From contig OZ020520.1 of NCBI GenBank assembly GCA_963971425.1, positions 23,578,754 through 23,642,753 of the forward strand: DNA of 64,000 nucleotides, read 5' to 3'. A program made the translations under genes and the position numbers. This document shows, in pieces, positions 36,900 through 48,957 of the stretch (the stretch's first letter is position 1; each line of letters begins with the position of its first letter). Below the pieces are notes generated by a model that saw only the letters and a program-made list of their open reading frames with translations, searched no databases and was not told the origin of the DNA. This DNA is from Bryoerythrophyllum caledonicum. Taxonomy: Eukaryota; Streptophyta; Bryopsida; Pottiales; Pottiaceae.

Positions 36900-37158
36900 T
36901 ACACGTACTTAGTGAAGGTGTGGGAGGTACAAGAGTGCAAGTTGGAGTTCTAGACCTTTTGTGGAATTCTAGAGAGAAGCGGTTGAAGGAGCTATTGTCC
37001 CCAAATTTGAGAACTAGGCAAGGAGGGTATCGAGATTGGCTGGGAAGAGGGTATAGGCTCGCTGAGACTGGGCGACTAGGGTATGCCCACAATCGGGCAC
37101 TAAGGGAGCCCGAGATCGGGTAGAGGCGGACCCTGTCATTTGACGGCTCTTAGTGCCA
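36900..37158 (-). repeat. MULE-B right terminal inverted repeat
   Basis: Reverse complement of the left arm, about 260 bp, with GAGTGCAAGTTGGAGTTCT, GGGTATCGAGATTGGCTG, GAGGGTATAGGCTCGC and TAGGGTATGCCCACAATCGG. Some mismatches and one ~100-bp length difference indicate age. Confidence 0.7.
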
Positions 37159-39365
37159 AGGATTAATGGTTGCCCAAAACGTGTAACCATCATATGAATG
37201 GAACCGAGCAATGTTGAGAAAACAAGGCATCATCATCAACCTTTTAACTCTAAAAGACCCTAGCAAGGTCGTTTTTGGTGCTTTTTATCTTGTGATTCTT
37301 TCTACAATAGTCTACTGTCTCTCGCGTACTCTGAGGACACTTTAAGCTCCTTATTAGCTTTCCAACGGATAATTATAATCTCAAATCCATGCAGGCATCA
37401 ACAAACTACAATAATTTCTATGGATTGGAGTCGTAGATTTTTGTGCTGAAATCTACATACTACGTAGATGATGTTTTGTCAAATCTACTACACATAGATT
37501 GTCACTGACTATCGTGGTCCACGTAGGCGCTAAAGGATTAACTCTTCAGTGCCCAGGAGGCCCAAATAGGGTCTCTAGGCACTATTTTGGAAGAATATTT
37601 GTGTATCCACCCACTTGTGAGCTTTGCCTATTTCGGAATGGAGGTGGCCCTGAAATTTTGGATCACATGTGACTCTCAAATGCCAAAGCTCACCAAAGCA
37701 ACCTCCACAAGAGTAACTTCTATGCATTAGCGTTGCAGTGATATGTATCTTGTGTATACATGATGTTTTGCATAATCTATCTGCTGTGAAGAGGAAGATC
37801 GCTAAACACAACATATCGGGAGTTACAACCAAAATCAAACATACAAAAAACATAGACAAATACAACTATGCTCAGCATCCTTGAAAGAGAATGTAGCAAA
37901 TCACTAACGTACTCAAGCGTCTCGCAGAAGGAGAGAATCAACGAGTGCAAGTGGAAATAAAGAATGTTGAACCTTTACTAGAATGATAAACCATCAGTTA
38001 CAAGCAAAGAAACTCACTAATCACTCTCCAAACGCACTCACAAAGTTTGTCTTGATAAAGACATCAAGTCAAGGGCGTATGCGCTGCTATACGCACACAT
38101 CCAAAACCTGAACGGATGAAATACATACGTTGGACAGATGTGGTGTGGCGGACGTACGACATGAACAAAAGTAGATTAGAACTAACAAATCTATGCTTAC
38201 ACTACGCAATGTGGTGCCGTCCTTAACGCCACATCCCGTGACACATAGAATATTGTGGCAAGTAGAGGCTTGTTATGATGTTTAAGGGTTAAATTTCTAA
38301 AAGTGCGAGACGTTTGATATTTAGGAGGTCACTTATATTGTATCTTTCTGATGAATTCACTTCCTTCTAAAGTATTGACCTAACCTAGATATTGAGAGAT
38401 GGTTGAGTAAGCTCCATAATTTCTAATGAAACACAAGGAACTTACTCTCAGGATTAAGGGCTATGGGCAACAAGAGGTAGTTTAGGTTGCAATCTTCCCA
38501 TACGCTTTAGATAAGATATGAATGATAGGTTTGGGACGTAGAGTGTGTTGGGAGAGGCTCACAAACATTAGATATGGGGTTAGTAGAGCCGAAAGGATTG
38601 TTTCTGTGTTAGATTTGTTGTGTATTTGTATTGAAAAGTGTGGAAACAAGTGTTGACACACAAATTTATCCATTCTTGCTTGCCTCGGTGCAAGATCTGC
38701 CTAAGATCTGAGGGCTCGATACCGGATTTGCAACCTTCCATGTAAATCGCCGCACCTCTTTGATCTAGATTCTAGACACTCAACATATACCATTGGAGAA
38801 AAGACGAGAACAACGTGGACCAAGGACAACAACAACATCTCAAATCAGGCTACTTCTTACTCACATGGTTCATTTCAATCTTGCTATTCACATATCTCAT
38901 TTCATTCTTATCATTCTTTTGCTCTATTGATCTTTACTTGCACCATCTTCTTACATACAAGCCACGATCCAATTATATTTAGCAAACAAATACTTCACCT
39001 CCATATATAGACACCACAATCTAGCAATTACACAAGCAACTCGGAAGCATTGCTCAAATCCGTACACCTATGCACAAGCAACCTGGAAGTGTTGCCCACA
39101 TCAATCACAATTGCATCCACCCAATGGACTCAAGTTGAACATTGTGCACACACGTCTGTGAAGGTCGACCAAGTGGCCCATTGAAGTCCTTGGCAACGGA
39201 TCTAATTAGCAATACCACGCCAAGGATCCGATGACAATACTACCCGAACCTAACACCGCCACAATTAGATAAACACTTTCTCAACCTTCAATTCTATCTT
39301 TTTTACAATAGACTAGTAGTCTCTTTCCCACAAATCTTATGTACTAAAGTTTCTTTCTACGCATT
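37159..39365. other. Gene-poor region
   Basis: No recognisable protein. The longest minus-strand frame (37,865-37,575, 96 codons) is Cys/His-rich in places but matches no family I know. Several TTAACTCTTCAG or TTTAAGGGTTAA motifs (near 37,530 and 38,285) resemble the ends of the dispersed repeat family, so decayed members may lie here. Confidence 0.5.
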
Positions 39366-39369
39366 CTAA

Positions 39370-39660
39370 TATAAACAAGTTTGTTTACTTGTTATATCCA
39401 TTATATAATATATATACTTGTTATATTATTTTTGTACCCGTTATATACTTTATATACCTATTATATTATTTTTGTACTCATTATATACTTTCTATACAAA
39501 TTGTATATTTTATATACCCAATATTTTCTTTCTATACACGTCACAAATTTTTTATATCGGTTATTTACTAAATATACCATATGTATATCCGAGTACTCTT
39601 ATAAGGTATCACATATTTTCATCTATACTGAAAAAATATCAACTTAATCCTTAAGCATTA
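39370..39660. repeat. TTATATAC-rich repeat, second copy
   Basis: Irregular ~18-26 bp units of the type TTATATACTTTATATACC and ATTATTTTTGTACTC, ending at TTAATCCTTAAG. It corresponds to 15,960-16,330. The overlapping open frames, rich in Tyr, Ile and Leu, are products of the repeat and not genes. Confidence 0.65.
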
Positions 39661-39769
39661 GCTGAGAACAAGGTTGTCATACTCGACGGACGTCCGGTTC
39701 GCCCATCTGGTAGAGGTCTCGCCCGTCCGATACAGTCAACCTAGAGTTGACTTATCATCAAGGTAAAAA

Positions 39770-40120
39770 AACATGCGACGTGGTGGCCACGTTGGCACCA
39801 CATCGCTGCCACGCAGGACGGGCACGTGTTCAAGTAGGGGCGGGGACTAAAGGGAAGAGGGAGGCAGTGCGGGGACGTCCCCGCCCTACCCGAGATGGCC
39901 TCATAGGGGGCGGGGACGTCTCCGATCCAGGGCGGGGACGCCTCCATTGGGGACGGGGAGGTCTCCATTGGGGGTGGGGACGTCCCTGCCCCTGCCACGG
40001 AGAAGTCCCCGCCCAACCCAGGAGAAAGAGGCCTTTGAGGCAGAATGACATTTCAGGTGCATTCTGGTCTTCGCCGAGGCACTCCTCCTCTTCATGGGGC
40101 GGGTGCACATTTGAGTATAA
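39770..40120. repeat. GC-rich minisatellite around CGGGGACGTC
   Basis: A GC-rich island in AT-rich surroundings. CGGGGACGTC-type decamers recur at irregular 20-40 bp steps between about 39,870 and 40,010 (GGGGACGTCCCCGCC, GGGGACGTCTCCGATCC, GGGGACGCCTCCATTGG, GGGGAGGTCTCCATTGG, GGGGACGTCCCTGCCC). Frames across it on both strands are low-complexity Gly/Arg/Pro. 40,120-40,600 has no gene. Confidence 0.7.
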
Positions 40121-40921
40121 GGTGCCTTATTTTTTATTCCGACAAAATCCTGACGCACATAAAATAACGCGCTGATTATGTCATTCCCTAGTTCTAGGAA
40201 GGAAGGCAAAATGGAAAGTACAACTTTTGTCCTTTAATGGTATGCTCTCCAATAAAGAACACCTTTATTAGGTCCCTATTAGTTTTGGAGCGGACATAAG
40301 GGACTAGAAATGAATGCACCACTTGACATGGAGATTTGGAAAAATATTGAAAATGTTAAAGAGGTTAAAATAAAAGACTTTTCAAGTTTCCTAAACAAAA
40401 TGAAGCATGCGTCCAAAAGCAAGGGAGTTACGCAAGTCTCCATACATAACGGGTAGTATAAGATTCTACTAGAATGTAATGTGCAAGTTCTCTAAATAAA
40501 TACTTTAAACATGAGTGCCCCACAAAAGATTTGGAATGCACCACATACTATTAGAAACAATAATAAATCATGTGTCCAAAAACAAGGGAGGTATGCAAGT
40601 CCCTAAGAAGAAGAAGAACGCCGGTTTCCAAAGGGGACCGGCGTGAATAAAGTGTATGTTTGTTCCACTACTAAGACCATGCCCACCGGACAAGGAATTA
40701 GTAAGCTGGAACTACTTCCCCCTTTCGAGGGTAGACACTATGTAACGGGTAGCCAGAAACCAACCAATCAACAAACCAAGCAATTAGCCAAAAACCACAA
40801 AACCAACCAATCTAGATAAATCGAGGCGGGGGAAGTATTTTAAGGGGGGTCTTGTGTATTGGGAAGGGCTTGGTTGTTTTCAATTTTGCATTTATGTAGT
40901 AAAATGGACATGGCATATTGA

Positions 40922-43900
40922 GGGATGAGGCTATTTTGCGAGCGTAGACATGCGAGTAGAGAGCGGCGAGCCTTGGTTCGCGAGCCTAAAACACAAAAAG
41001 TAGAGAATTTTGAAGAAACAATAAAAGTTTTCTAGATTATTTTGGGAAAAAAACACTAAATTTATTATGTCACTGGCCCTATTACCGTTGAGTAGGTGGC
41101 TGAAACATTGGGCAAGCCAAAATAGTTTTGACAATAAAAAGACTTCAAGAGGAAAAAATTGCAAGTCATCATGAAGAAGGCCTATGACCGTGGTGATAGT
41201 TTTATCAAATGATGAAAATATATGCTTTTGGAGGTTAGGAAGATAAGGAAGAAGTAACGATAAATGGGTGGACAGTGAGAGAGCAAATAGAAAGTTGGTA
41301 GCACAAACACACTTGAGGTGGATTAAAAAAAATGACGGTGAAAATAATTGTTATGGAAGGACTATGAGTCATATCGATAAGGGAGTTCATATGGGAAAAT
41401 GGTGATAAACAAGGAAAGTGAGAAAGTAACGGTTTAAAGATGGAAAATGTTAGTTTAGAATAGAGATACGATTTAGGGGAGTTTTGATATTGGAGATCAA
41501 GTTAGAACATGATGTTTGTGAAAGGGACAACTAGGGTCGAAGGAATGCACAGAGGTGTAGGGAGACCAAAAAAATTCTACAAGTGTAGAACACATGTGCA
41601 ATAAACATCCATGTCATCATTCTCATGTGGTATACAAGAAATTACTCATGAATGAAATATTGAAGTGGCGCTTTTTGTCTTACCGCAATTTTTGTAGAAT
41701 TGAAAGAAAATAATACCCTATATTTTTAGCACCGTAGTGTTTTAGAAGCAAAATCTGAAGGAATCATTTAATCACATTCCATGTGAAACTAGGAGTGTGC
41801 ATGAAGACATCTAGGTCCTAGTCAAATCCATATATTATGATAAAGATGTAGTAGAGGTGCTTGAAGTAGGTCCACACACCGCACTTGCCAAGTGATTTGT
41901 TTGACATATCTGTGAAATATGGACAAGAATTGGCCAATTGTCAACACATAGCGTAAAACCTTTGAAATGCTATTGGAGTGTAAAGTAATAATGCAGCCAA
42001 GAGTTGCAAGTGGTACGATAAGGATATCGCAGATCTTTGCAGCTATTGATAGTGCAAAGGCAAAATTGTTATGGTGTTTAGTAGTCGGAGCTTTTGGATT
42101 CATGCGGATGTTCTTTCCAAATTTCTTGGTAGAGTGGTCCGAAGGATTGGAAGGAAGAAGGTAGTTGTCGTAGTACATGTTGGCAAGTATTCACATCTTA
42201 ACACAAAGATACCCTTAAGATAATCGTTCCCACAGAGAGTCACCGAGAACTACAACGACTAACCACAAGCCATAATCTATACAATGTCAAATATACAATA
42301 GATACATAAAAAGAAAGGAGGTAATAAAGGTTTAGATCACAAAGCCAGGATGTTAATTACACCAATTACCCCGCTCTTCGTACGTGTGTTGTCTCCTCGT
42401 ACGTCCTACCTCGTACGTCCTACCTCGTATTTATATCTTTGGTATAGCTTTTTTACATCTTGTATTCAAGGAAGGCGGCGTTAAAGATGCGTGCATACTT
42501 TGAAAGTTATCTAGATCGTGATGGCATCAGATGCATTCTAACTGAAAACATCCCAAAAAGTGGGCCTATCTGCACTAGCATAAATGCGGGTGATACTTCG
42601 ACTCCCCAGTGGCCAAGCCCCTATCCTTGACATCAAACTCAGAAATGGCATCTAACCCGATTAAGTTGGCACTAAGATTATGGTTCCTCTACTGGATGTT
42701 GCGGCGCCTACAAAGGAGACAAGAGGAACGCAGAAGAAGGCAGCTGAAACTGAAAAGGCAAAGAAAGATAAAGCAGCAGTGGAGGCAAAAACAGCCGCGG
42801 AGGCTAGAGCTGTTATGAAGTTGAAGGTTGTCGTTACCAAGGTCGAAGCGAGCATGAAGCTCTTTGTTGAGGTTGCTATTGCTGAGATGACACAAAGTAG
42901 GCGGCTTATAATGAGACCCTCACGGTAGTGGATTTAGGTGTTGACACATATATCATTGATCTAGTCCACATTATCCTAACTATTGCGGTTACTGCTCAGA
43001 GCCATTACTCTAGCCCACTAGTGATAATAGAGGATGGATAAAGTCCCCTCTCCTTTATTACACATAAATTGAAGTAGAAAGTAGATGTGCTTCCCGCTTC
43101 ATTTTGTCACATCCTCCTTCAATCTTTGTTGAGCCCACGAGTATCAAGAAGATAATGGAAGTATTGTCTGGTGTTCATGCTTGTATACCGAATGTGAACA
43201 ACTTTGTCTTTCAAATTCAATTTATGTTCCTACTCTTTGCACCTATGTTAATTTACTCATTCTTTTGTCTTCGTTCCTGAAATCCATGTCGCTGTTGCCA
43301 ATGAACAAAATACCTCTGTGGAGAGTGTGGCTACATTCTCATTGGTCCCACAAAGGTGTTGCATTACGCATCAGCACCTCAGTAAAGAGAGTGCCAAAAT
43401 TGACATTGATTGAACGAAGTGATGACTTTAGATTGCCACTGCATTTCTTACTTGATGTCGTCGTTTTGATTACATTGCATCACTGCAATGTTTCACAGTC
43501 GTTGATTTCAAGCTCTGCTCTTCATCCTTTTCAAATTCTACAACGGATAGAATATCCACTATGGAAAATATTACCACTACTCTTCTACTACTAAACTTGC
43601 TCTTCCCCTCCAAGCAACCTTTAAAATCACTCTACATTAATTCATATGGAAATCTGCTCTAGCAGTCCAGTATGTGGTCCCTCATTACGTCCATTGAAGA
43701 TATATTGCTTCTTGAGTTCTTCTTAAGAACATGATATAAATACCAATATTAGTTCCACATACATGGTTGGAGTTCCTCAGCCGACAAAAATCACAATTGA
43801 AATTTCCACTTAATTCAACTTTAGAGTCTCCCTCTTTAAATATCACTTACTCGTTGGATTTTATAAGTCTTGATGAATAACTAGTTGAAATTGTATTTGG

Positions 43901-44255
43901 TATCCAACTTACCTCTCCTCTTTTTGTGCAAAGAATTGTTTTCATCAAAACACAATTCATCCACGGTCATAGGGTAGTAATACCCATTTCATCAGTCAGT
44001 TCCTACTCTAATTTCACTTCTAGTGGCAATTTAGTACATTTTAATAGCACTTCAATCTCAAATCTAGTCCAATTTTCACGGCTAAAGGACCCTACCCTAA
44101 ATGTTCACTTTTACTTTTCCTTTAACTTTAACTTTAACTTTCCGTAAACTTTACCTTTTTTTCCTTAAACTCTCTAATTTTTGCGCTCTGGGCTCGCGAA
44201 CCAAGGCTCGCCGCTCTCCGCTCGCAACTCTACGTTCGCAAAATAGCTTTCCCCG
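40922..44255. mobile_element. MULE-A: non-autonomous Mutator-like element with perfect 9-bp target duplication
   Basis: 3,334 bp flanked by identical GCATATTGA copies (40,913-40,921 and 44,256-44,264), the 9-bp length typical of Mutator. Terminal inverted repeats of about 65 bp: the left begins GGGATGAGGCTATTTTGCGA and continues GCGTAGAC...AGAGCGGCGAGCC. The right, read inward, begins GGGGAAAGCTATTTTGCGAA and continues CGTAGAG...AGAGCGGCGAGCC. The inside is AT-rich with no transposase. It holds a charged Lys/Ala-rich frame (42,680-42,928: AAETEKAKKDKAAVEAKTAA) and a few other short frames, all unrecognised. The element is probably mobilised by a related autonomous MULE, and its ends resemble the right end of MULE-C. 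Confidence 0.85.
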
Positions 44256-44620
44256 CATATTGAATAGCGATGGTGTTAATGTTTTTAAAGGTGGTTTTAA
44301 TTGCTTCGATGGGTATTTTTAGGATATCTTCTAGAGTTTTTATAGATGGGATAAAGGTGGTAGCACGAGCGCCAGATGTGATTACAATAATGGGGTCCAC
44401 ATTCCATCCAAGGGCAATGATGTCGTCAATGAGGGGTTGGTATTTATCTATTTTGTTTTGAATTGTTTCCGGGGAGAATCTATTGTTGCAATATGTGAAT
44501 TCAATGAATTGAATGGTGTAGTCTTGGTTAATGTGATCGGGTGGTGGATCATTATATGGTAAACCTCTAACACAAAAGATGTCTGGTTTAAGCCTAACAT
44601 TGCAATGACATCTTTGAGTC

Positions 44621-47594
44621 TCACACGTAACAATTATTCATAAGAGCGGCGCTTGACCACTTGTTGCGTTGCTCAGTCGTTGGAACATCTGTTGTTCTAC
44701 GAATCGCATAGCCGTTTCGAAAGGTGTGGTAAGAATTCGGGTTCACTGGAATAGGAAAGTGCGATCGCGTCCCATGACTGCCACGCCCAACCTTAGTGTT
44801 GCACTGCTCACCAGTGTGAGCTTGCAAGGCTTGGCATTTTCGAGCAGACTTTTTTGACAGGCGGGCAATGTGCCACTTCGATGGATCACAATCCGATTCC
44901 AAAATGGATGTTGTATGTTGGACTCCAAAGTCTTGTCTGGTGAAGGATTCTTCAATACGCGCTCGAGTCACCCTTCGGCCATCACGGGGGATAGAGTAAT
45001 TTACCGTATCAGATTTGTGGGAATCATCGGCAGACCCAGGTGGCATGTCAAGCTTGCGCTTGGTGGACCCAAAAATTTCTGCTCCTTCTAAGCCATCCGT
45101 CCTGGTTAGTAGATCCTCAGCCCCAGGAAAGTTCCTAACAGCCTCAACAATGAGTTTAGGATCACCTGAACGTTGCGCAGACCGCAAACGAAGCGTACCT
45201 TTGTCCGGGCCTTTACCAGACGTGCCACCCTTCAACCATGTCCGATACATGGTGATCTGTATGAAAGCACGAATGAGGTCGTCCACGGTTGCCGCGTACA
45301 AACATGTCATTGTATTTCCAGATTGTTGCAGCTACCGGTTGTGGACTGTTTCTGCAAGGTTGCAGGAAGGCATGTCGTCTCTCTCGTCAAGCGTGAGATC
45401 TTGAGAAAGTACAATAAATGTCACAAAAATGATCAAAAGTCTCACTTATATTGAACATGGGAGTTTTTAAAAGTAATGGGTAAAGAGGGCTTACAAGTTG
45501 CATAGCACCGCCCCATTGTCGATATCGAAAGTGCCAGAACGCCATCCAATCCTCTAGAGCACGACGGCCAATTTCGGTTGTGGCACCGGAAGACATCCAC
45601 CATGCACGAATTACGTTGTACTGCCCTTCAGCCTCCTCTTGAGTCTTTGCGTTCTTCCAGACTTTGCAAAGGGCGATGTGTTGCTCTCTGAAGCTGGGTA
45701 GAATGTTTTTGTTGGTGGCTCGCTGAAGACATTTGGTCCAATGAAATAAGCAAGTCCGTTCTTTGTTATCCATAGGCTTGTCCTTGTCGCCGGAGCCATA
45801 AACTCGCCGGACGGCGTGCCAATTCGCTCCAGCGCTATCTGCCATAAAGCCTTTGAAATTTGTCTCCTCTAGCCCGTGGTTCTTCATTGTGCCATTCAAA
45901 TTCTCCCAAAACAGTTGCTGGGCTTCAGCGCCCTCCGATTGCATGTTGCACATGGCAATTGTCACGACTCTACAATACTTACTATCATAGACATGGCATG
46001 CCATGGTAGTCCAATCCTTCACTCGCTTTACATGATCAAACATCAACCAACAATCTTGGAGATCCCCCCCGGCTTGCATACGCTTTACAAGGTCGACACC
46101 ACTACCTGGACAATCAACAGACATCTTAAAAACAAAAACTTTACCTTTAGATTGACCCGGAAACTTGTTTTCGTGGATAAACTCGAACTTGGACGATTCC
46201 TTCAGGTCCATGATGTTGTCCATCACACCTTTTCCTCCGCTATAGAACCTCTTGCATGTTGACACAAGGTTTCTGATGTTTGGAGAAGAAAGAGTCTCGA
46301 ATTGATCGATGACAGCATCCATAGATGCTCCAGCTAGGCCCGACGATCCAGAGCCCGAACGGATCAAGTAGTCGGAGAGGAACGTCTTACTCGCAGCCAT
46401 GATGATAGCGGAATTAGTACCCTTTGGTGTACGCTGGACTTCCTTTGCAACGCAATCATGCATGACGTCCATTGCGGTTTGATCAACGCCTTTTGAAATG
46501 GGATGATGATGATGCCCAAGATGGATGGCGACACGCGTGCGTTGTGGATCGCTAGACGTAACGTAATAAATTCGAGCATCACAAAAGGCGAGACAAATTG
46601 GAGGGGTTTGACACAGCTTACATGCCAGCGTTGATTTGTCGGATGGTGCTCCGTTCAATGGAAATGGGGTGAAGGCAAACCCGCTCCACTCGGTTTGATT
46701 CGTGCGACCATCATTCCTGCACTTGTAACCACAATGAAAATTGGGGCATTGAAGATGTCCGGTACATGTTGACTTCCGATACGTGAGGCCGAAATCGTTC
46801 TTGATATTTGTCGTCATAGTCCTACACCATGTGTGACCGTCGTATTGTTTACTCATTCCATCGAGGCCTCCTCCGAATTGCGGAGGAATACCCTCTGGAA
46901 GAGGTGGCAATTCAAATATCACGTCTCCATTATATTTTGGAGGCAGATACTTCACTCGTTGTAAATCTAGGCTATCTAAATCAAGACGTGATAATTTAGA
47001 CCTGGATCCCTTTCTAAGACTAGTTGTACGGACATGCAGAAGGATACTTCGTACGTTTCTAGACATAGGATGGACAGGAGGCTTACCTAAGGATACAGAT
47101 GGAGACATTTCGGACTTGGAAGGAAGTGGAGTAGACACATCGAGAGGAGCTGATCTTTGGGAATGGAACGGGTTGCTTGACTGATCTAAGTTCAAGCCAG
47201 AGACATCGTCATCCTGAGTATTGCTTAGAATGTGGACACTTGGGTTGGACATTGTGCCCAAACCAGGCCTGACTAAAGTATCACCGGATTCGACCAGAGG
47301 AGTCATAATGGCTATGGATGCGTGACCGGACATTAGAGCATCTGAGACTCCGTATACTCTGAATGAACCGCGATATAAATTCCATACGAATCCTTCGGCA
47401 TCATGGTCCTTCACTTGGTAAATGGACTGGACGAGATTGAGATTACTATCAAACACCTCTTCTTCAATTTCAACTGTTCCAATCCTATATCCAAATCGAA
47501 GACATAGCAATGACTCGCGGACAATGACACTGCCACCTTGAGAAACGGACATAATAAACGGAACGCCCTCTTGATGAGAAGTTAGTGAAGCCAT
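44621..47594 (-). CDS. DDE-type transposase of MULE-C with WRKY-GCM1-like zinc finger
   Basis: Exon 1 runs from 47,594 to about 45,494, ending at a GTAAGC donor after WGGAMQL. Exon 2 starts near 45,330 after GGTAG and runs to the element border (44,628), its stop lying in flanking LINE sequence. The total is about 930 aa. N-terminal half: low-complexity Ser/Pro region, then a zinc-binding module with CTGHLQCPNFHCGYKC, LACKLCQTPPICLAFC and HLGHHHHPI, like the WRKY-GCM1 fingers of some MULE transposases. Catalytic RNase H-fold motifs: CWLMFDHVKRVKDWTTMACH (Asp), FKGFMADSAGANWHAVRRVY (Asp) and RTCLFHWTKCLQRAT (Cys-x2-His); a Glu is likely in EIGRRALEDWMAFWHF. The exon 1 frame is open with no break. 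It would cut and join MULE-C ends in the nucleus. The exact superfamily is inferred. Confidence 0.8.
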
Positions 47595-48332
47595 AGACCT
47601 CGACTCTCAATGATTGATTCCTCAGCTATGGACGATGACTCAGGAATGCGCAAACACTAAGAGGCTTTCTTAGCGTCCTCTTTGAAGTGAAGAAGTTTAA
47701 AAAGTGTGATTACGGTGGAAACATGTATTCATGGAAATGGCTATTGTCATGCAATCTTTCAAAAGCGTCATGAATGAATATGACAAAAGGCTAAGGACAA
47801 GAAACATGGAAATCCACGGCCGGGTTGTTGGACGACTGGGTGAAGGCTGGGCCGATGGCCCGGCGTTTAGGGTGGCGGCCGGGCGGTCGTTGGGGGCGAG
47901 TGCACCTAGTGGGCGTCAACCAGAGCAGTAGCCAAGTGACCACGCGCCAACCGAGCGACGACCAGGCCCCGATCGCGGGTAAATTTTCAGCGACCTGAAT
48001 TGTAGTTCGATGAAAGTTCATTGTGTCTTCAAATTGTGAGGCCTTTTCTCTGTGAACGAGTCTTGATAGTGATATTGGGCGCTGAAACCCACTTCAGTTT
48101 AGACGGCCATACCGGTATTAAATGGTAAGTAATCCAATTTCCTTCATCGACTTTCTCCGTATTTTGATTTATGCGCGCAGATTGATTGCTGATTGTGGGA
48201 ATCATGTAGGTCGTGGAGACGAGGTCAATTCGAGGAGACTCCAAAGTTGGGATGGCGACTAGCGGAGAGGGTGACGACAATCATGTATGTCATACTCCAC
48301 TTTCCTGTGAACACTTCTTTTGATTTTTATTT
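47595..48332. promoter_or_regulatory. Divergent intergenic region of MULE-C, transposase side
   Basis: No protein-like frame. A GC-rich patch (47,815-47,980, GGGCCGATGGCCCGG and similar) lies about 250 bp upstream of the transposase start. Together with the palindromic array it forms the only shared upstream region of the two divergent MULE-C genes, so promoters for both must lie between 47.6 and 49.2 kb. No core promoter element could be assigned. Confidence 0.4.
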
Positions 48333-48957
48333 CGCGGAGCTCGAATGTAGACAGCCGTGGATTTCCATATTTTCAAAAAATTTTGTGACCCATGAAAACC
48401 ACCTTCGGATCCGAAGGTGGTTTCTAAAGGTCGCTGAAATTTTTGAAAACATGGAACTCCGTGGAGCTTGAATGTGGGCTGCCGTGGATTGCCATGTTTT
48501 CAAAAATTTCAGTGCTCCTTGAAAACCACCTTCGAATCCGAAGGTGGTTTCTGAAGGTCGCTGAAATTTTTGAAAACATGGAACTCCGTGGAGCTCGAAT
48601 GTGGGCTGCCGTGGATTGCCATGTTTTCAAAAATTTCAGTGCTCCTTGAAAACCACCTTCGGATCCGAAGGTGGTTTCTAAGGTCGCTGAAATTTTTGAA
48701 AACATGGAACTCCGCGGAGCTCGAATGTGGGCTGCCGTGGATTGCCATGTTTTCAAAAATTTCAGTGCTCCTTGAAAACCACCTTCGGATCCGAAGGTGG
48801 TTTCTAAGGTCGCTGAAATTTTTGAAAACATGGAACTCCGCGGAGCTCGAATGTGGGCTGCCGTGGATTGCCATGTTTTCAAAAATTTCAGTGCTTCTTG
48901 AAAACCACCTTCGGATCCGAAGGTGGTTTCTAAAGGTCACTGAAATTTTTGAAAACA
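48333..48957. repeat. Tandem array of 126/127-bp palindromic units
   Basis: About 4.5 to 5 units. A 22-bp palindrome built on CCACCTTCGGA and its complement starts at 48,399, 48,526, 48,653, 48,779 and 48,905 (steps 127, 127, 126, 126); the second has one mismatch. Each unit also has a 19-bp inverted pair (GAAATTTTTGAAAACATGG and its exact complement) around a CTCCGCGGAG or CTCCGTGGAG core. Units are nearly identical, suggesting recent expansion or homogenisation. Length and palindromic structure make it unlike a CRISPR. Open frames on both strands through it arise from the unit length being divisible by or close to a multiple of three. It lies between the divergent MULE-C genes. Confidence 0.9.

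Larger units (their letters stand above)
31360..37158. mobile_element. MULE-B: decayed Mutator-like DNA transposon
   Basis: About 5.8 kb bounded by diverged inverted repeats: 31,360-31,730 matches the reverse complement of 36,900-37,158. Shared blocks include TGCCCGATTGTGGG, ATACCCT, AGCGAGCC, ATACCCTCTTC and AGAACTCCAACTT. The left arm has about 100 extra bases. Inside, on the minus strand, is a transposase relic with SWIM finger. A LINE tail has inserted into the relic's 3' end. I find no convincing 9-bp target duplication. Many stops and large AT-rich stretches (35.5-36.9 kb, no gene seen) indicate an old copy. Confidence 0.75.

Noticed and set aside
38690-38790. Possible tRNA-derived sequence (GGGCTCGATACC resembling a B box)
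   Set aside because: No A box at the right spacing and no cloverleaf could be drawn.
39381-39654. Three overlapping Tyr/Ile/Leu-rich frames resembling membrane proteins
   Set aside because: All derive from the TTATATAC repeat and are simply its translations in three phases.
48333-48957. CRISPR array
   Set aside because: Whole 126-bp units are repeated without unique spacers, no cas genes are present and the DNA is plant nuclear.
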